Notes: generated by a model not told the origin, from the letters alone. DNA of 64,000 nt from Polytrichum commune (GCA_950295325.1 OX485805.1:27017501-27081500); one strand, 5' to 3'; counted from the first letter of the stretch, positions 46,267-59,972 are shown. A program made the numbers and translations.

Positions 46267-49200
46267 CTAAGGGTAAGGTATGTGGGTGTTATTCGCTTCG
46301 CTTTGTCATGTTCTCCACCGTCTACCGATTGGATTTACACAACGAAACTTGTGCTGCACTAGCCAATCTACGATGAAGCATCAGTGGATTCGGATCGGGC
46401 CTCCCCTGATTTAGTTTTGGTTATCAGAAGTGCATGTTTGTTGATTTCTTCAACCCGATACATAAGTCCTCCCAATTGAGTTCATTAATGAGTGTGCAGC
46501 AGTTGATAAACTGTGAAGACATAGTCCAATGTCTTTTTAAACATGTGTCTTTATGGTGTTTTTATTTTTGATCCACATCTAACCACACACGAATCAAATT
46601 TAGGTGTCCGATTAAGAAAGATAACTAAATAACACCTGCACACCTTATGTTCTTAAGAAGAGTTATAACTTGTTAGCTAAGGCTTGTCTTTGAGAATGGA
46701 CATTGAAAAAACACCTTGTGATATCAATAGAGTTATCCTTGAAAGGTCAAGATAGAGGGTGAAACACAAGGAAAAAATCTCAAGTTTCAATGTATTTCTA
46801 GTCAGCTATAGCTTGCCTCTCTTGTGTTAGGATATGGTAAGTAAACACAGGATTCAAAGGGTTTCCCTCCTATTCTTGACTTCACTGGAGTTTAGTCACG
46901 AGTTTAACTGTTTTACTCTCGGAAACACGTCAATTGAGCTTGGGAATCTCTTAGGAGCCACGAGGTTGGTGGACCCATCATTATCTAGAACCAGAAGAGT
47001 GTCCAGAAACACACTAAGACAAGATACACCTCCAAACACTGGATGGTTGCTTTTGGCTTTTTTAGGATAAATGTAATGAGATTGGACTATATGCTCAAGA
47101 TGTTTATAAACACCATTCTAGGTTCAGTTGTTGACATGATTGGGAGGACCTATGTGATCACTTAAAAGTGAAAAAAGGATTTTCACTTTGACCTCCGATA
47201 ACTTTTGCATTTGAACTTTGATTTTGAAACTTGAACTGAATATTTGTGTGATTCACAACTACAAACTTGAGGTGACAATTCCCAAACTGATCCAATAGTC
47301 AGTATTGTCTACAAAGTTGGAAGTGCCCACAATGGGGCTGCATACTTTACTGGCTCAAATCATCCTGCACTCACCTTAATTCCCCCTCAACTTCCTCTCG
47401 TTTTAATGGAACTGGGTTTCCAATCCTACCAACTCTGTCAACCTATGCCTTACATATAACCAAATTCCTCATGTTCCATCCAAGATGACAGTCTTTTTGC
47501 ATCAGCTTGCATTAACTTCACAATGATTCCGCTCTGATGCTGCTGTCATTATCTGATGTCACTTCAAGTTACAGATGAAGTCATTGCAATTAGGCACTTG
47601 TATTCTCTCGAATACCTATGTTGCTGTCTCCATTGTCAGTTTCCAAGTCGCTCATACTAATAAGAATTGGGGAAGAATCAAGTGACTAAATTCATTGCAT
47701 TTTACTTGTCACGATTTCTCCCCTTCTTACCATCACCTGCTCGACTCTCAGTCTCAGCTCATACACACCTTGATTATGTACTTACTGGGAGTTTCTTTTC
47801 TGCAGTCCTGTTGCTATTTGTGTGCTGCAATTTTGTACACTACAATTCTCCAGCTACGACGTTCCTTTCAGAATGTTTCACAGTACTCCCGTCCTGATGA
47901 TTCAAACACCTCTTGTGTAGATTGAAATTACATGGCTTACGGTTTAGGTACTGGTTCCACTAACTAACTTACAGCACCTCATGCTGGGTTAAATTAACTT
48001 AAGCTTGACTCAACATGGGTCCAAGTGAGGTCCAGGTACAAGCTGGAGGGAAGACCCTGCTATTTTGAGCTCCTAAAATGAGATAATGTATTTATAGAAT
48101 TGGTTACCTTCTTTTCAACCCAGATTTGTCTGATTGATAACTTAATCCCAATTTGAAGACCGTGGCATGAACTTCACCATGAGTTCACCATGACACAATA
48201 TTCGTGGAAAGACAAAAGTGGGCAAATGTCTTGGGTGCAATCCTACCTCATAATGTGACATTGGAGTCTTACAGTATTACGGCATGTAAGGTGCCCTCCA
48301 GTTCCAGAGGACATGCCAGGTGGGCTCCCACAGCCTTTCAAGGCCAACCTAAAGAGTTTAAGGTATGTGCGCCCTATTGTAAGCACATCTAATTCCACAA
48401 TCAATTTTGGCCGTTTGATCAGATCAGGGATTGTTTGATCCAGTTAGCAACTATGAATCATCAAATTGTCGTTTCAAGTTTCAGAATCGGATCTGAGATG
48501 CAAGAAAACCTATGAGATCAAGGAAACTTTTTCTTTCTTTAAATCTTGAAACCGTCACAAAGACCCTCCCAATTTCGTGTTAACTATAAAACCTGAACCA
48601 GTGTCTATAGTTTGACCTCATAAACTGTCATAACACGTGTCTTTTGGTGTCCAGTCTTCACTTCAAACCTAAGTATTATATCACTCAAATATAGGTGTCC
48701 AATTAAGAAGCGTGCCACCACATAAGGCCTACACACTTTATTTTTTGCAAAGAGGTGCCAGCGATGGCAGTGGTGCCCTTTCACTCTCAACCGCCTTCCT
48801 TACTTCCTTACTTTCCTTGATATCAGCTCTCCCTTCATTCCACATGCCATTGATGCATCAAAGTTTGCTCAACCTCGCATTCTGAGCAACGGTGCAGGGT
48901 TTTGTATTTTAGGGTTAGGGCAAACAAATCATCGGAAGCGAGACACTCATCGGCTCCATCTTTGGGCCTCCTTCAGTTGGAGCACACTTAGCACATGCAA
49001 TCATCTTGGGTTTTGAGGAGGAGCTAATTTATGGTTCTGCTACTACTGGGGTATGGGAAGTGGAGAGGTTCGGAGATTCCAAGGAGAGGAGAACCTGTTG
49101 GCAGCGGGGCTATGATGATGCAGCTTTTGAATGGCACGACTGTGATGTAGGATCAGAATGATTTTTGATGTTCAACTTCGCTGACAGAAGCTGGGAATTA

Positions 49201-49341
49201 TTACCAAATTTGGCGATGTTGGAAGGAGAAAAACATCACCATCACCTCTGGGCAGAGTTTCCAGAGTTGGTGGGGGAACTTGCTTGTATTGCGCAATTGC
49301 CAAAGCGATAACATTGGTGATGCGGGAGTAAACCTATTGCA
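46267..49341. other. Intergenic DNA with dispersed repeat fragments
   Basis: 46525-46645 and 48630-48745 carry the block (t)aggtgtcc(a/g)attaagaa followed by acacctta/acacttta. 47070-47340 carries the motif gattggactatatgctca, acttttgcat and ggaagtgcccacaat, shared with 60115-60360. No gene is seen between P450 and the F-box gene. 48780-49340 is probably the F-box gene's promoter and leader. Confidence 0.5.
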
Positions 49342-52300
49342 ATGAATGAGCTCGCAATGAAACCGGTGGGGGCAGCGGAACCCTCCACCCAAATGATGGT
49401 GGTGTTGTCACGGGGGAAGGTGACGAACTTGATGATAACTCATATCACAGACCTTCCTGCCGTGGTTTTGGGGTCAATATTGGCCCGTCTCAATGACCCG
49501 GTGGATGTCGCAGCTGCACTTTGCACATGTAAACTCTTCTGGACTCTCGCTCGCACCGCCCCTTTCCAGCTTCGCTTAAGACCTAGACAGCCGGAAGAGC
49601 CTCCAGGGGGGAATTCCGAGGATTCCCTGCAGAACAAGTATGCTATTTCCACAGAATTTTCAGATTTTTTTTCATTTCTTTGGCAGAGTTCAATTCTAGC
49701 ATCCGACATGTTTTGCACCTTTCCCCTGTTGCATCTCATTATGACACATCACACTGACCTCGAAGACAAGTAATGAGAATTGATGGTGCTCCTCATTTCT
49801 CTTGGATTATGATGTGTTGCAGTGGAGTCTCATGTGACTGGTTAGTTCTTATATGGTTGATTCTTTCAAAATAGATATACTTGGAGCTTTTAGTGTGCGA
49901 GAACTCAGCTCAATTTTGTGTCAATTGTGCCAATGAAGAAGGCTAGGTACATATGCACCTGTTTCATGTATACATTTCGCCTGTTGCATCTGATTAGATT
50001 ATAGTCTCAACCAACAGAGAGATTGAGCGGAAGATTAGTCATGAAAATTGATGGTGTCCTCCATTTCTCTTGGATTAGGTACATGGTGCATTGGTGTCTC
50101 ATGTGACTGGTCGGTACTTCATTAGATTATTTCGAAATAGATATACTTGGAGGTTTTCGTGTGAGACAACTTTTCCATTACACAAGTAGCTCAATTTTGT
50201 GTTAACAAGATTGCAGAACAAGTATGCAACTGCCTCTGAAAAGTTATATTTTGTCACTTCTTCGCCAGAGTGCAATTCTGGCAACCAACATGGTGCATAC
50301 CTTTCCCTGTTACATCTCATAATGTTTTAGTCTCAGGCGACAGACAGACTGAGCTCAAAGACACTACATGAAAATTGATGGTGCCCTTCATTACTCTTGG
50401 ATTAGGTGTATGGTGCAGTAGAGTCTCATGTGACTGGTCGGTATATAAGTTTTGAAATAGATTTACTTGGAGATTTTTGTGTGAGACAACTCTGCCATTA
50501 CATGAGTAGCTCAATTTTGTATTGATGGTGTCGATGTAGAAGGCGAGGTACATGTGTATATGTTGGGGAATGTGATTTTCTTGCACTAGAGATTGGTATT
50601 ACAAGAGGTTCAGTATTGAGCTGTCAATCTTAGCCTGTAGCTTAAAGTTGATGTTTTAGGGATGCTTAAATGTGAGAACTCCAGTGTTATTCAGACAATC
50701 AACGTCACAATCTTCAGGAATGTTGATTTTAGAGTTTCAAGGTCATTAAAATTTTCATGATCACCTTGAATGGAGAATTTCATCCATTGCTAACAGGTAT
50801 TCGGATTCAAATCCAGTGGCAGATACAGTCCACAGATTGCAGGATTTTGGGTTAGAGCTGCTTTATGCGGAATCCGGAGACACATGTGTGGAACCCGGGT
50901 GCTTGACGTAGCAGGTTGCTCACTTGTTGATGAAGATGTGGGAACATTACTGGCAGATTTACAAAGTCTGCAGCGTCTCATACTCGACGGTTGCCAAAAA
51001 TTGTAACCTTCATTCCTTCAGGATGTCATATCAGTTTTTCCTTCCCTCTAGGTTTATGATACTTGCAAAGGTTAATTCCTCTTCCTTGTTGCCCATGTGA
51101 AGCCACCATTACTTTGGTAGGAGGGCAGTGTTGTCCTTTTCAGTTTCAATAAACATGAATGTACCACATAACTTGAGTAATCCTCTCCTTCTATGTAGGA
51201 CTGATTAAGTGAATCATTTGTTTTATGTTTAATCTCATGTTATTGGGGTCTAATTGAAGCATGGATTGTATAGGACATCTGCGGTTGCGGATATGCTTGT
51301 GGCATCTATAAGGACGGGACCTTGCAGTATAAGTCTACAAAGGTGCTTCGGACTGGGACCTGTTTCAGCCAGAAACTTGTTGGTGGCTGCTGGTTCTGAG
51401 GGATCTAGATTGCATTGCATGCTGCTCAGTCATTTGGATAGACTAGATGTTCCTCGAATGTCCCTATCCCAAGATATTGATCAGGAGAAAGGAAGTGAGA
51501 AGGAAGTTGCTAGAAGTGACAGTGAGGATCTTGCAAAGTGTGTGAAGAGCATCGACACTGGAGCTGGTTTACGAATTCTTGCCCTCAACAATTGTGTTGG
51601 CCTTGGTGCACCTGAATTAGCCTCTGTGGTAAGTCTTAGAGCTTTAGTTCAATAGTACAGAATCAACAGTGAGGTAGCCCAACATGGTGGTTTTAGAAAT
51701 GATGTCCCTGAAAAGCTGTTATCGTGGGATACTGTATAGCAGGAAGTTAATTATCACTTATAATGAGCCCTGATGAAGTGGTACTTTGTATAATTCTCTG
51801 CTTGCAGCAGGTTGAAACAATCTTCTTTGTTGATGACAGGCAATACTATGTCCACAGCTTGAGCTTTTGCTCTTGGGTGGTTCTGTTGAAGGCTTGGGAC
51901 TGAGCAGGGCTGAAGTGTTGTCCCAAGAACAAATTGCTGCAGCAGCATCTACACTCATAAGAACGATTGAGCTTCTCCCAAGGCTGCGAGTGCTTGAACT
52001 TACATTTTTCACTTCTGTCGTCGTTGAGGCTGTGAGGTGAGTGAGATGTTCTCATTACATTATTGATGTATTCTTTACTGTTTGTGGTCTCTAATGGCTA
52101 CATATAGTGAACGTTGCTAATGGAGAAAGGTGTACACTGGACTTCAAAGCTCGTAATAGTAATCATTTCCTAAAAATTCTGAATCCTTAGGGGAACTACT
52201 GTCTAAGATATTTGTCAGTAAAACCTTCAATATGCTGTTTCCTATAATGCAATATCTTTTGATGTTGTTTTTAAGGAGGAACCTTTTTGCTTCAGGACAA

Positions 52301-55300
52301 GGGGTTTGTCTTAGGGGTGTATTCCTACCAAAGAGCTCAAACATCAATATGGAAACAGCATCTTCTGGCTTACGTAGCAGCTGAATATTCAGACCCTTTT
52401 TCTTTAGCACAGTTTAAAATTTTTCCTGAACATGGAAATGGTTGAATATTGCTCTAAAGAATTCTAATTTAGGAACTCATGGGATAAGAGGCAAATTCCA
52501 AGCCCATTCCACTAGTCTTTCATTGACTTCAGCTCTGTAGTCAACTTTATGTGGAGCAGTACACTGTCTGTTTTTAATGGGTAGGTATTGAAGGGGCGCT
52601 GACGTTTTAGGGTAGCCTTCAGCTCAATAATGGAAAAATATGCCCCAACCTGGACTAAAATTTAGACCTGGATAGGAAGTATGAATTTTGTTCTGAACTT
52701 GAGAATGTCATGCATTCCTATTGATTTGGAACATACCATGGTGCCTACAGAGAACAGGATCAGAGGAAAATACACATTTGGGACTTCTGTGATGAAAGTT
52801 CTGTAGCAGCTGCAGCTTGGATTCTGGATGATTTGAAGGAGCTAAAGCATGGCAGTGCCGTTAACAATCTCTTGCGGAATATTGTGGGCCCTGTACATTG
52901 TGCAAGCACCTCACCGGGACCAGATACCACCCCTATTCTATTCAGCAAAAGTATTAGGGCACAATTTTGGCAGGACGGGTTAACATTGTCTGAATGTCTT
53001 GGCACTGGATCCTTTTCATATACAAGCTTCAAGGACAACACTGGAAAGTTGAAATCTTTTTTGTCTATTTCACCAAGTGAAGACAGATGGGAGTCTCTGC
53101 CAGATGATGTTGCCCTTGCACTGCGTGGGGCAGCAAATTGCTCTGACATAAGACGAAGAACACCCTTACACATGGCAGCTGCTCGAGGTGATGTGCCGAT
53201 GATAGCCAGTCTACTCACAATTGGAGCTGCCACAGTAGGAATGAAAGACTCATCAGGAGCTACATCTCTTTTTGTTGCAGCTGAGTCAGGATATGCACAT
53301 GCATGTGAACTTCTTTTGCAGGGTGGGGCTGATGTTTTGGCCAGTAACCGAGCGGGAGAGACCCCCCTCTACATTGCAGCCCTAAGAGGGCACTCTGCTG
53401 CCGTGGGTATCATGCTTGCTCACTGCCATGAGTGTGGGGTGAATTGGCAGGATGCAGATGTCTATGGTATGCCCCTCCTACCCCATATTGTACCCTCTTT
53501 AGGAGGCCGGAATTTTGCGAGAAGATCAATGAAAATGTACTCTGGGACTGGACTCCAATGTGAGGACCAGGGTGACAGATATGGGAGGAGGTGTTTCCCA
53601 TCCTGCCTATGGGAGCCGGCCAGTGGTGGCTCTCATGGGATTCAGGTGGCAGTCTGTCTACCTGCTTCTTAAAAGTTCTTTCACTACCATCAGAATGGCT
53701 GATTTGTAAGCTCCTGATGTGTTAACAAATTGGTCTCTAGAGGTCTCAGTTGACTGCAAGCACATGCACCCTTGAGTTCCAGAATTCAGGCTAGTGTGTC
53801 AGCAACCAATGTGTTTGTTTCAGCTTCCACTGAGATGCACTGGAAAGTTTATCAAAAGCAACCTATCAGCAGTGGAAGTTGTGATATTATTTGCAGAACA
53901 GCAACGTTCTTGCAAGTTGTTGTATGTCGTAACTTCTCTCAAGCCACAAAATTAGCAACTCGCAAGTGCATTATTTACTGCTACACTCACAGTTCGAAGT
54001 TGAATTCAGATATCTGAAATATAGGGTCTTCTGTATTCAATGGGAACTTAGGAGACCTGCTTGTCCAGTTGAGTCAACCAGATGGAATGACTGCATAAAG
54101 GACACAGGGATACACCATAGTTTCCTTCTCAATTCTCTTGGATACAAGAAGAGCTCTCCATGTGCTCGTAGTGTTTCATGAGTTGTATGTATCAGCAGCG
54201 GAAATTGTGGAATTCATTGCAGAAGAGCAATAGACTTGCAAATTGTTGTATGTTGTAGCTTCCCTCAAGCTCGTCTTTTAGGTTGAACTGAACTTCAGTC
54301 TTGAGCTTGTGGAAACCTATAATATCCAACAACATGCAAGTACGTTGTCTACCATTATTCTCACGGTCAGAAGTTAAAGTGTTGAGATTTTAAATAGCTG
54401 CAATCTAGGGTCTTCTGTAATCAATCGGAACTACAAGGACCTGATACATACAACTCATGAAACATTATGAGCTGATACATAATGTTTCATGAGTTGTATG
54501 TACCAGACCTGGCTATCTAGTTAAAGCAACCAGATGGGAATGACTGCACAAAGAAACACCGTAATGAGCTTCTCAAGTCTCTTTGTTCCACATTCAAGGA
54601 AAGCTCCCAGGGCAATCTCCCTATGGTCATAACGATATTTTTTGAGTTGTGTGTGTCAGGTGATGGATGGACTCCTCTCATGGCAGCAGTGGTCGCGGAT
54701 CGTAGAGATGTGGGAACGCTGCTACTCTGGGCTGCGGGAGCTGAATTGGGGTTGGGTTCTACCCAGGAGGGGCAGCCTGTGAAGACGCTCATGGAAAGCA
54801 TCAGTGTTTCTGAGATGAAGAAGCCGCAAGTGAAAGTGAATGGCAGCAAAAACTTGAGGATTATGACTCCACCTCAGCTACTTGATGTACAAAACCGGTA
54901 TGGACAGACTGCACTACACATTGCAGCCCAGAAAGGCTCAGTCTGGTTTGTGGAAAGCCTACTGAGTGCAGGAGCATTGGTGGATGTTCAAAACTCATAT
55001 GGTCTGCGTGCACTTGATGTGGCCAAACAGAAGAAGCAAAAAGCTGTAGCTGATATCCTTAGGGAGTGGGAAGGTCAAGGTGGCAAAAGTGAACTCACAG
55101 ATGAAGCCACAGTGGGGATGAAGAAGTCCACCAGGAAATCGCGGAAAAACAAGGGGAAAACTTCCAACGGTCCCAGAAATCAATCACCTCTCAACCCAAC
55201 CCTAGATTGTGTTGTTAGTCCACTTTGCTGTTCCTCATCAGCAGGAGACAGAACAGTTTCAATTAATGAAAACATTTCTGAACCCCTTGAGGCGATTGCC

Positions 55301-55522
55301 TTGTTACCCAATTCAATTGATGGTCCTTGCCAGGATCCGTCAGTAGGTGTAGTAGATGGGCTAGTTGTAGAAGATGTTGGAGCCTCTGAACGGGTCGTGA
55401 GTGGTGTTCATGGTTTTGTGCAAGATGCCGTTTCTGATTCTCATAGTGCTGTTATTCACAGACAGAACGAGAGTAATTGTGTGATTCCTTGCAGTTGTCA
55501 TCCAGTGCCCAATTCTTTATAA
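49342..55522 (+). CDS. F-box / leucine-rich / ankyrin-repeat protein
   Basis: Six exons: 49342-49637, 50856-51002, 51274-51628, 51840-52036, 52751-53466, 54660-55522 (857 aa); phases agree. The N-terminus has an F-box-like segment (ITDLPAVVLGSILARLNDPV). Exons 2-4 code for irregular leucine-rich repeats (VLDVAGCSLVDEDV, LQRLILDGC, LRILALNNC, LRVLELTF). Exons 5-6 carry about five or six ankyrin repeats (TPLHMAAARGD, TPLYIAALRGH, TPLMAAVVADRRD, TALHIAAQKGS). The C-terminal tail has a basic KKSTRKSRKNKGK, a possible nuclear signal. It probably acts as an SCF ubiquitin-ligase adaptor with two interaction surfaces; the target is unknown. Exon 2 is uncertain. A better-looking acceptor at 50797 would give a frame that stops, whereas 50856 keeps phase, so a 1-base error or indel is possible. 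Introns 1 and 5 contain copies of exon edges. Confidence 0.78.
49628..50590 (+). repeat. Tandem units in F-box gene intron 1 carrying a copy of the exon 1 donor
   Basis: tgcagaacaagtatgc at the exon 1/intron 1 border (49629) recurs at 50212 with its downstream intron (gagt(t/g)caattct(a/g)gca, catctcat). The block attgatggtg ... gagtctcatgtgactgg recurs near 49779, 50047 and 50374. Units are about 270-330 bp. Confidence 0.85.
53865..54659 (+). repeat. Duplicated acceptor region and palindrome in F-box gene intron 5
   Basis: The exon 6 acceptor context (tttgagttgtgtgtgtcag, ending 54659) is echoed by tttcatgagttgtatgtatcag-like copies ending at about 54195 and 54506. The blocks tagggtcttctgta and caaccagatgg also occur twice. 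Within it, 54445-54469 and 54478-54502 are exact 25-nt inverted arms around the loop agctgata. Confidence 0.85.
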
Positions 55523-58500
55523 AGAGTCTCCCTTGGTTTTATTTGCTGAGAGCAAACTTCTTAGATGTTAATTTGTGATATGCAACAGACTGCCCATATA
55601 ACAACTACCTTGGTAGAGAAATTTCTGATCACCTTGTTGGAGCTTCTGGACCACTTGTGAAGGAAACACTTGCTTGCCGGATGTGTCATATCTTGTAGGT
55701 TTGAATTGGAAACATACATTGATCGCATTAAAATAGCTTTGGCTGCAAGGTATTGAAAGTCTTGAAATTCCTTATACATTTGGTTTTTTCCTATATACAT
55801 TCAGGTTGTTGACAGGCTTCTCTGTAATTTTTTGCACTATGGAGACCCGGTCAAGGTTAAGATTTACAGTGTGAACCACATTCAATTCCACTGCATCTCT
55901 TGAATGTTGTCGGCTTGGGTTTTCTTGCTTCCATACATCTGATTGAGATCCCTTCAAAGAGGTGATTACCACGCAAATGTTTGATGCCTGAAATACAGTG
56001 TATGTTGTTGTGTTCACTTGGCGGACATTTGTAAAGAAGAAACAGACTGCCCTCTACGGTATATCAGAATTTCCCTGCACAAGATCAATACTGTGACTAT
56101 GCATTATGTTGATTTTCAGGAAAAGAGATCCATTCTTTTCTCTGAAACCTAGAAAAAAAACTTTCATATCATTTGCATATTCCACTGAAGCAATTTATGT
56201 TCATTGTGTACTCCTGACTAAATGAAATTTAGCAAGCCAGCAATCTTGATTGTCTTTGTCTCTTTGGATTGCGAGACTTATTGCAGTTCATGAACTTCAA
56301 ATTGTTACTCTGACATTCACTGTGAGGGTATAGACCTCAATTTCCTGTCTGGATCTCATGTTTGAGGTTTCAAGTTACGCATGAAAGCCTACACAGTAAG
56401 TTCATTGGATTTTTAAAGTGATGATTGCAAGGGGAAAGAGTCCAAGATCTGGACTAGCAATTCCGACAGAAAATAATTATAACCCCTCAATGCTTGCATG
56501 TGTCATTCCCTACATTGGTTGAGACCCGGTTGAATCCCATGTGGATATTACACTCTGGCACTAGGAAAGATGAGTTAGAGCAGCCTTTATGGTGGTCGCT
56601 GTGATTGGTAGGCGTGCGGGGGGGTCCTCATGGTTGAAGAACTTGAGAGGCCTGACCGATGTATCTCGTTTTCTACCCAAAAATCTGATTTGTATCATGA
56701 CATAGCTACCACACTCATTGAATGGGAGATCCTAGAAAGGTCCTAGATTTGCGTCCGAAAATGAAGGCTCCCTCATTTGAGTGGTCATAGGTTTGGTGTT
56801 GGTGTTAGGTTGAGCCACCTTCTTACATGCTTTGTGGACTTATTCATAGATGAAGGAGCCTTCCTTAATGTCGCCACAAAATTGGTATGTTTTTTATTTC
56901 TTTTAATGCTTTGTGGATGTAAGGTAAAGTTTTTCTAGAAGATATGCATTTGAAAGACTTCCAACCTAGGGGAAGGAGCTCAGTGTATACTATGGGTGCA
57001 TGACAAGTGTATTTAGGGGTTGCACACAATTTCATTGCATGATTGGTGTACACTGTGGGCCATGCGATAGGGTTGCCCATGGTAAGTCAATCTATTCATC
57101 TACCCAAATTATTTACCATATTCAATGTAGTACACCTTCGATCATTCATATCTTTTGCATATGTACCCAAACAACACATTCTTTAATGCATTAAGATTTT
57201 TCTTCTACTTGTCAACACTAATGCAAATAAAGTTACTAACTACTAATTAGGATGATTGAGTGAAGAGTTGTTCGTCGCCAATTTTTTGCACTAAATTGTT
57301 GCAAGTAAACTATTAGCTTCTCCACCACCTACACCCCACCTATACTTCTTACATAAACATGAGGGAGGGGGGGGAATAATCATAACAAGTCAATCAGATT
57401 TTCATGAAGATTGGATGTATTGCTTGATAACCTTTATTTTCTCGCTGCATGAAAGTGGTGGTGGTGAAATGGATGAGGTACAAAATCGTCTCATCTAATT
57501 AGCAAACACAAATCACATAGACCGTCATTTCAAGTTTAAGAATCGAACACCTACAAGCATATGAGACTTTAGGCACCTCGTCTAGCACCGGTGAGAATCG
57601 TCTTACGTGACTATACCATCATAAAATCTTCCACCGTAATAGAGTTGCATGAAACTCCACCGACGCAAGACGAGTCGCCAAGGTCTCACATGCTTGTAGT
57701 GAAGGTGGATGCAAAAGCCATAGGAGTCCACAAACGAAGATTATTATTTCTCCCTTTCCAAAACAACTAGTGCCTGGACCATTCCGAGTGCGTTGAATTG
57801 CGGAACCTGGAACTGTCTCCATAGTTTGAACACAATTAGTCCAATCTCATCGAGAAGTGCGTCACCTCGACATCCGTATCGGTGTCACATAGGCGCCACT
57901 CAAATGCAGGTGTATATGATTCCAAAGAAGTGACCACATAAGGCCCACATACACCTTACCTTACCTTACACACTATCATGTTGAATCCAACTGCCTGCCG
58001 CCTGCAACTTGTGAAACTCAGACAGCCGTAGCTGCCCATGTGTGCTTGTAGTAAGGTAACGCTAGCCTCTAGGTGACTTATTACGCGGTAAAAATTCAAT
58101 GTGTACGGGGGTTGCTAGACCCCTCCTGCGTGGTATCCGGCTGATGAGATTCGCGTCTAAAACAACAGGCAAGTCAATTCCTCAAAGTGAGTGCATCATG
58201 TCCAATGTGCAGCCCTGGTTTTATAAGTAGCTAGCTAGCTAGGCAGCCCCACCACTAACTTACATACTGGAGATCAGACTCGTGCTGGAAGGATCGAGGT
58301 GCCACCTTGTCAGGAATTGGGTCACAATTTCCAACCAACTGAACAGCTTTGACATGCTTTTCATCGCCCAAAAAGGTGTATGTCTGTGTGTGTGTATATA
58401 TATATAATTCTAATTCCAATTCTATAATTATAGACCTGGCAGCAGGCGGCCATGTCGTTCACGTCACATATATATCCATCCATCTGCTACACGGAATTTC

Positions 58501-59039
58501 CTTGGAAAAGTCTGTACGAAAATCTGTACGTTAATCCAATGCTGCGATGTGCGCCAATGTGGTAACTTATTGCAGGCCCCCCGATTTCCAAGAAACATGA
58601 ATCTGGGGGATACAAATTCGACCTGCTATTATTTAATAGCTCTCTCTATATATTCTAGTCGGTTAATTAGTTCCCCTTGCCTTGCTTCTACGTAAGCAGT
58701 TTGGTGTCTTAACACCTACCAAGGGGGTGATAGTAAAAAAAAATTGCTTCCCTATAGGTTGGTTGTCGATTCATCTCAGTGTCAACGTACTACATAAATG
58801 ATCCCAATTCATGTGCGTTACTATTGGGTGTTACACGGTGCGATGTAACTTTGTAGTGAGAATGTAAAATTTTGCAAAGTAAAAGTCATTTATGTTTCAT
58901 AATGTCCGAACAATCTATTGTGTTGCGTTAGTTAAAAAAATTGAACACATGAGGAAGAATTTATTTCACTGTGTAACTCTAAATAGTAACACTCACTAAT
59001 TGGGGAAAGCAATGTAGAATAAGTTGATGTTTTTGACTC
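55523..59039. other. Intergenic DNA, no gene supported
   Basis: Only short, overlapping ORFs. 57895-57965 has the dispersed block accacataaggcccacatac. A short TA-rich microsatellite lies at about 58395-58410. I see no domain in any frame. Confidence 0.4.
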
Positions 59040-59250
59040 TGATCTAGGAATCAATTCATCTCTAAATAATAAACTTCGGGCTCTACAATAGTAATCAACG
59101 TTTTCATCCTCCCCTCTTTCTGTTCATCCTCCCCCTCATTAGAGGTACATGTTCACCACACCTATCATCCGGGACGGTGAAAACGTTGAATCCTTTTTAG
59201 AACCCGAAGATTACTATTCTTAACCAAATCGACATCTAGATCGGAGATCA
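59040..59250. repeat. Foldback with ~35-40-nt arms
   Basis: cttcgggctct and atcaacgttttca on the left (59072-59110) pair with tgaaaacgttgaat and agaacccgaag on the right (59177-59212). Weaker pairing extends outward to gatctag on both sides. It looks like a hairpin-forming MITE. Confidence 0.7.
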
Positions 59251-59405
59251 GCGACCCCGAATCCATCTATATGAAATCGATTCAACACGAATCGACAATA
59301 AACTGCTTATAGGGGCAGATTTCTACTGCACCCCGATTGATAGGTGTTGGGAAACGAAATCCCCTCAGTACGAAGGTGTCGTGTAAACCTCCACCTCTTT
59401 GTAAG

Positions 59406-59431
59406 TGTGGTGTGGTGTGGTGTGGTGTGGG
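59406..59431. repeat. (GGTGT)n microsatellite
   Basis: About five units of tgtgg/ggtgt; too short and low-complexity for coding. Confidence 0.85.
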
Positions 59432-59677
59432 TGGGTGAGTGGGCTGACCCTTTTCAAACTTGACGCAGAAAACAACCCACCTGCATGCATGCGGCGGGTT
59501 ATTATGAAGATGGAGCTTGAAATGGGAAGGAGCGGTGGAAGCCCGCAGGCGAGGCGGAATTAATGTTGCAGGCAACCCAAACTTCTATGCAAATTTGACT
59601 ACCTAACTTCGCTATGCTGGTGGCTGATTAGGTGGAGATCGAGAGCAGGGATTGGGGATAGCATATATATGTGTGTT

Positions 59678-59680
<3 letters not shown>

Positions 59681-59712
<32 letters not shown>
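59681..59712. repeat. (TA)n microsatellite
   Basis: Uninterrupted alternating TA for about 28 bases, preceded by a short TG run. Confidence 0.9.
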
Positions 59713-59716
<4 letters not shown>

Positions 59717-59752
59717 TGGTTTATTATCACCTCCATCACCAAGCTCCAGTCG

Positions 59753-59972
59753 CAATGAGTTTGGGGGAGAACTGACTGCTAGTTACAGATGAACCGGTGG
59801 AGATTTGAGAAAGAACTGGTTCAGATCCAAGACTTCAGGGATTTACAGGAATTTACAGAGTATTCCTTGATTTAATAAAGCAAAACCGAAACATGTCAAC
59901 ATGTAACCAGTTGGTCTTGGAAACACTTGGATCTCGAATGATGATGATGCCCAAAAATCTCCCCGGACACTG
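59753..59972 (+). mobile_element. hAT-type MITE, family 1, copy E
   Basis: 220 bp from CAATGAGTTTGGGGGAGAAC to AAATCTCCCCGGACACTG, with all family blocks (agttacagatgaaccggt, aacatgtaaccagttgg). Flanks tccagtcg and tacggttg do not match well, so the duplication is lost or the borders are slightly off. Confidence 0.75.

Noticed and set aside
50797-50915. F-box gene exon 2 starting at the stronger acceptor at 50797
   Set aside because: Joined in phase to exon 1 it reads KYSDSNPVADTVHRLQDF and then stops; only the frame from 50856 keeps the leucine-rich repeat open. Kept as an alternative in case of a sequence error.
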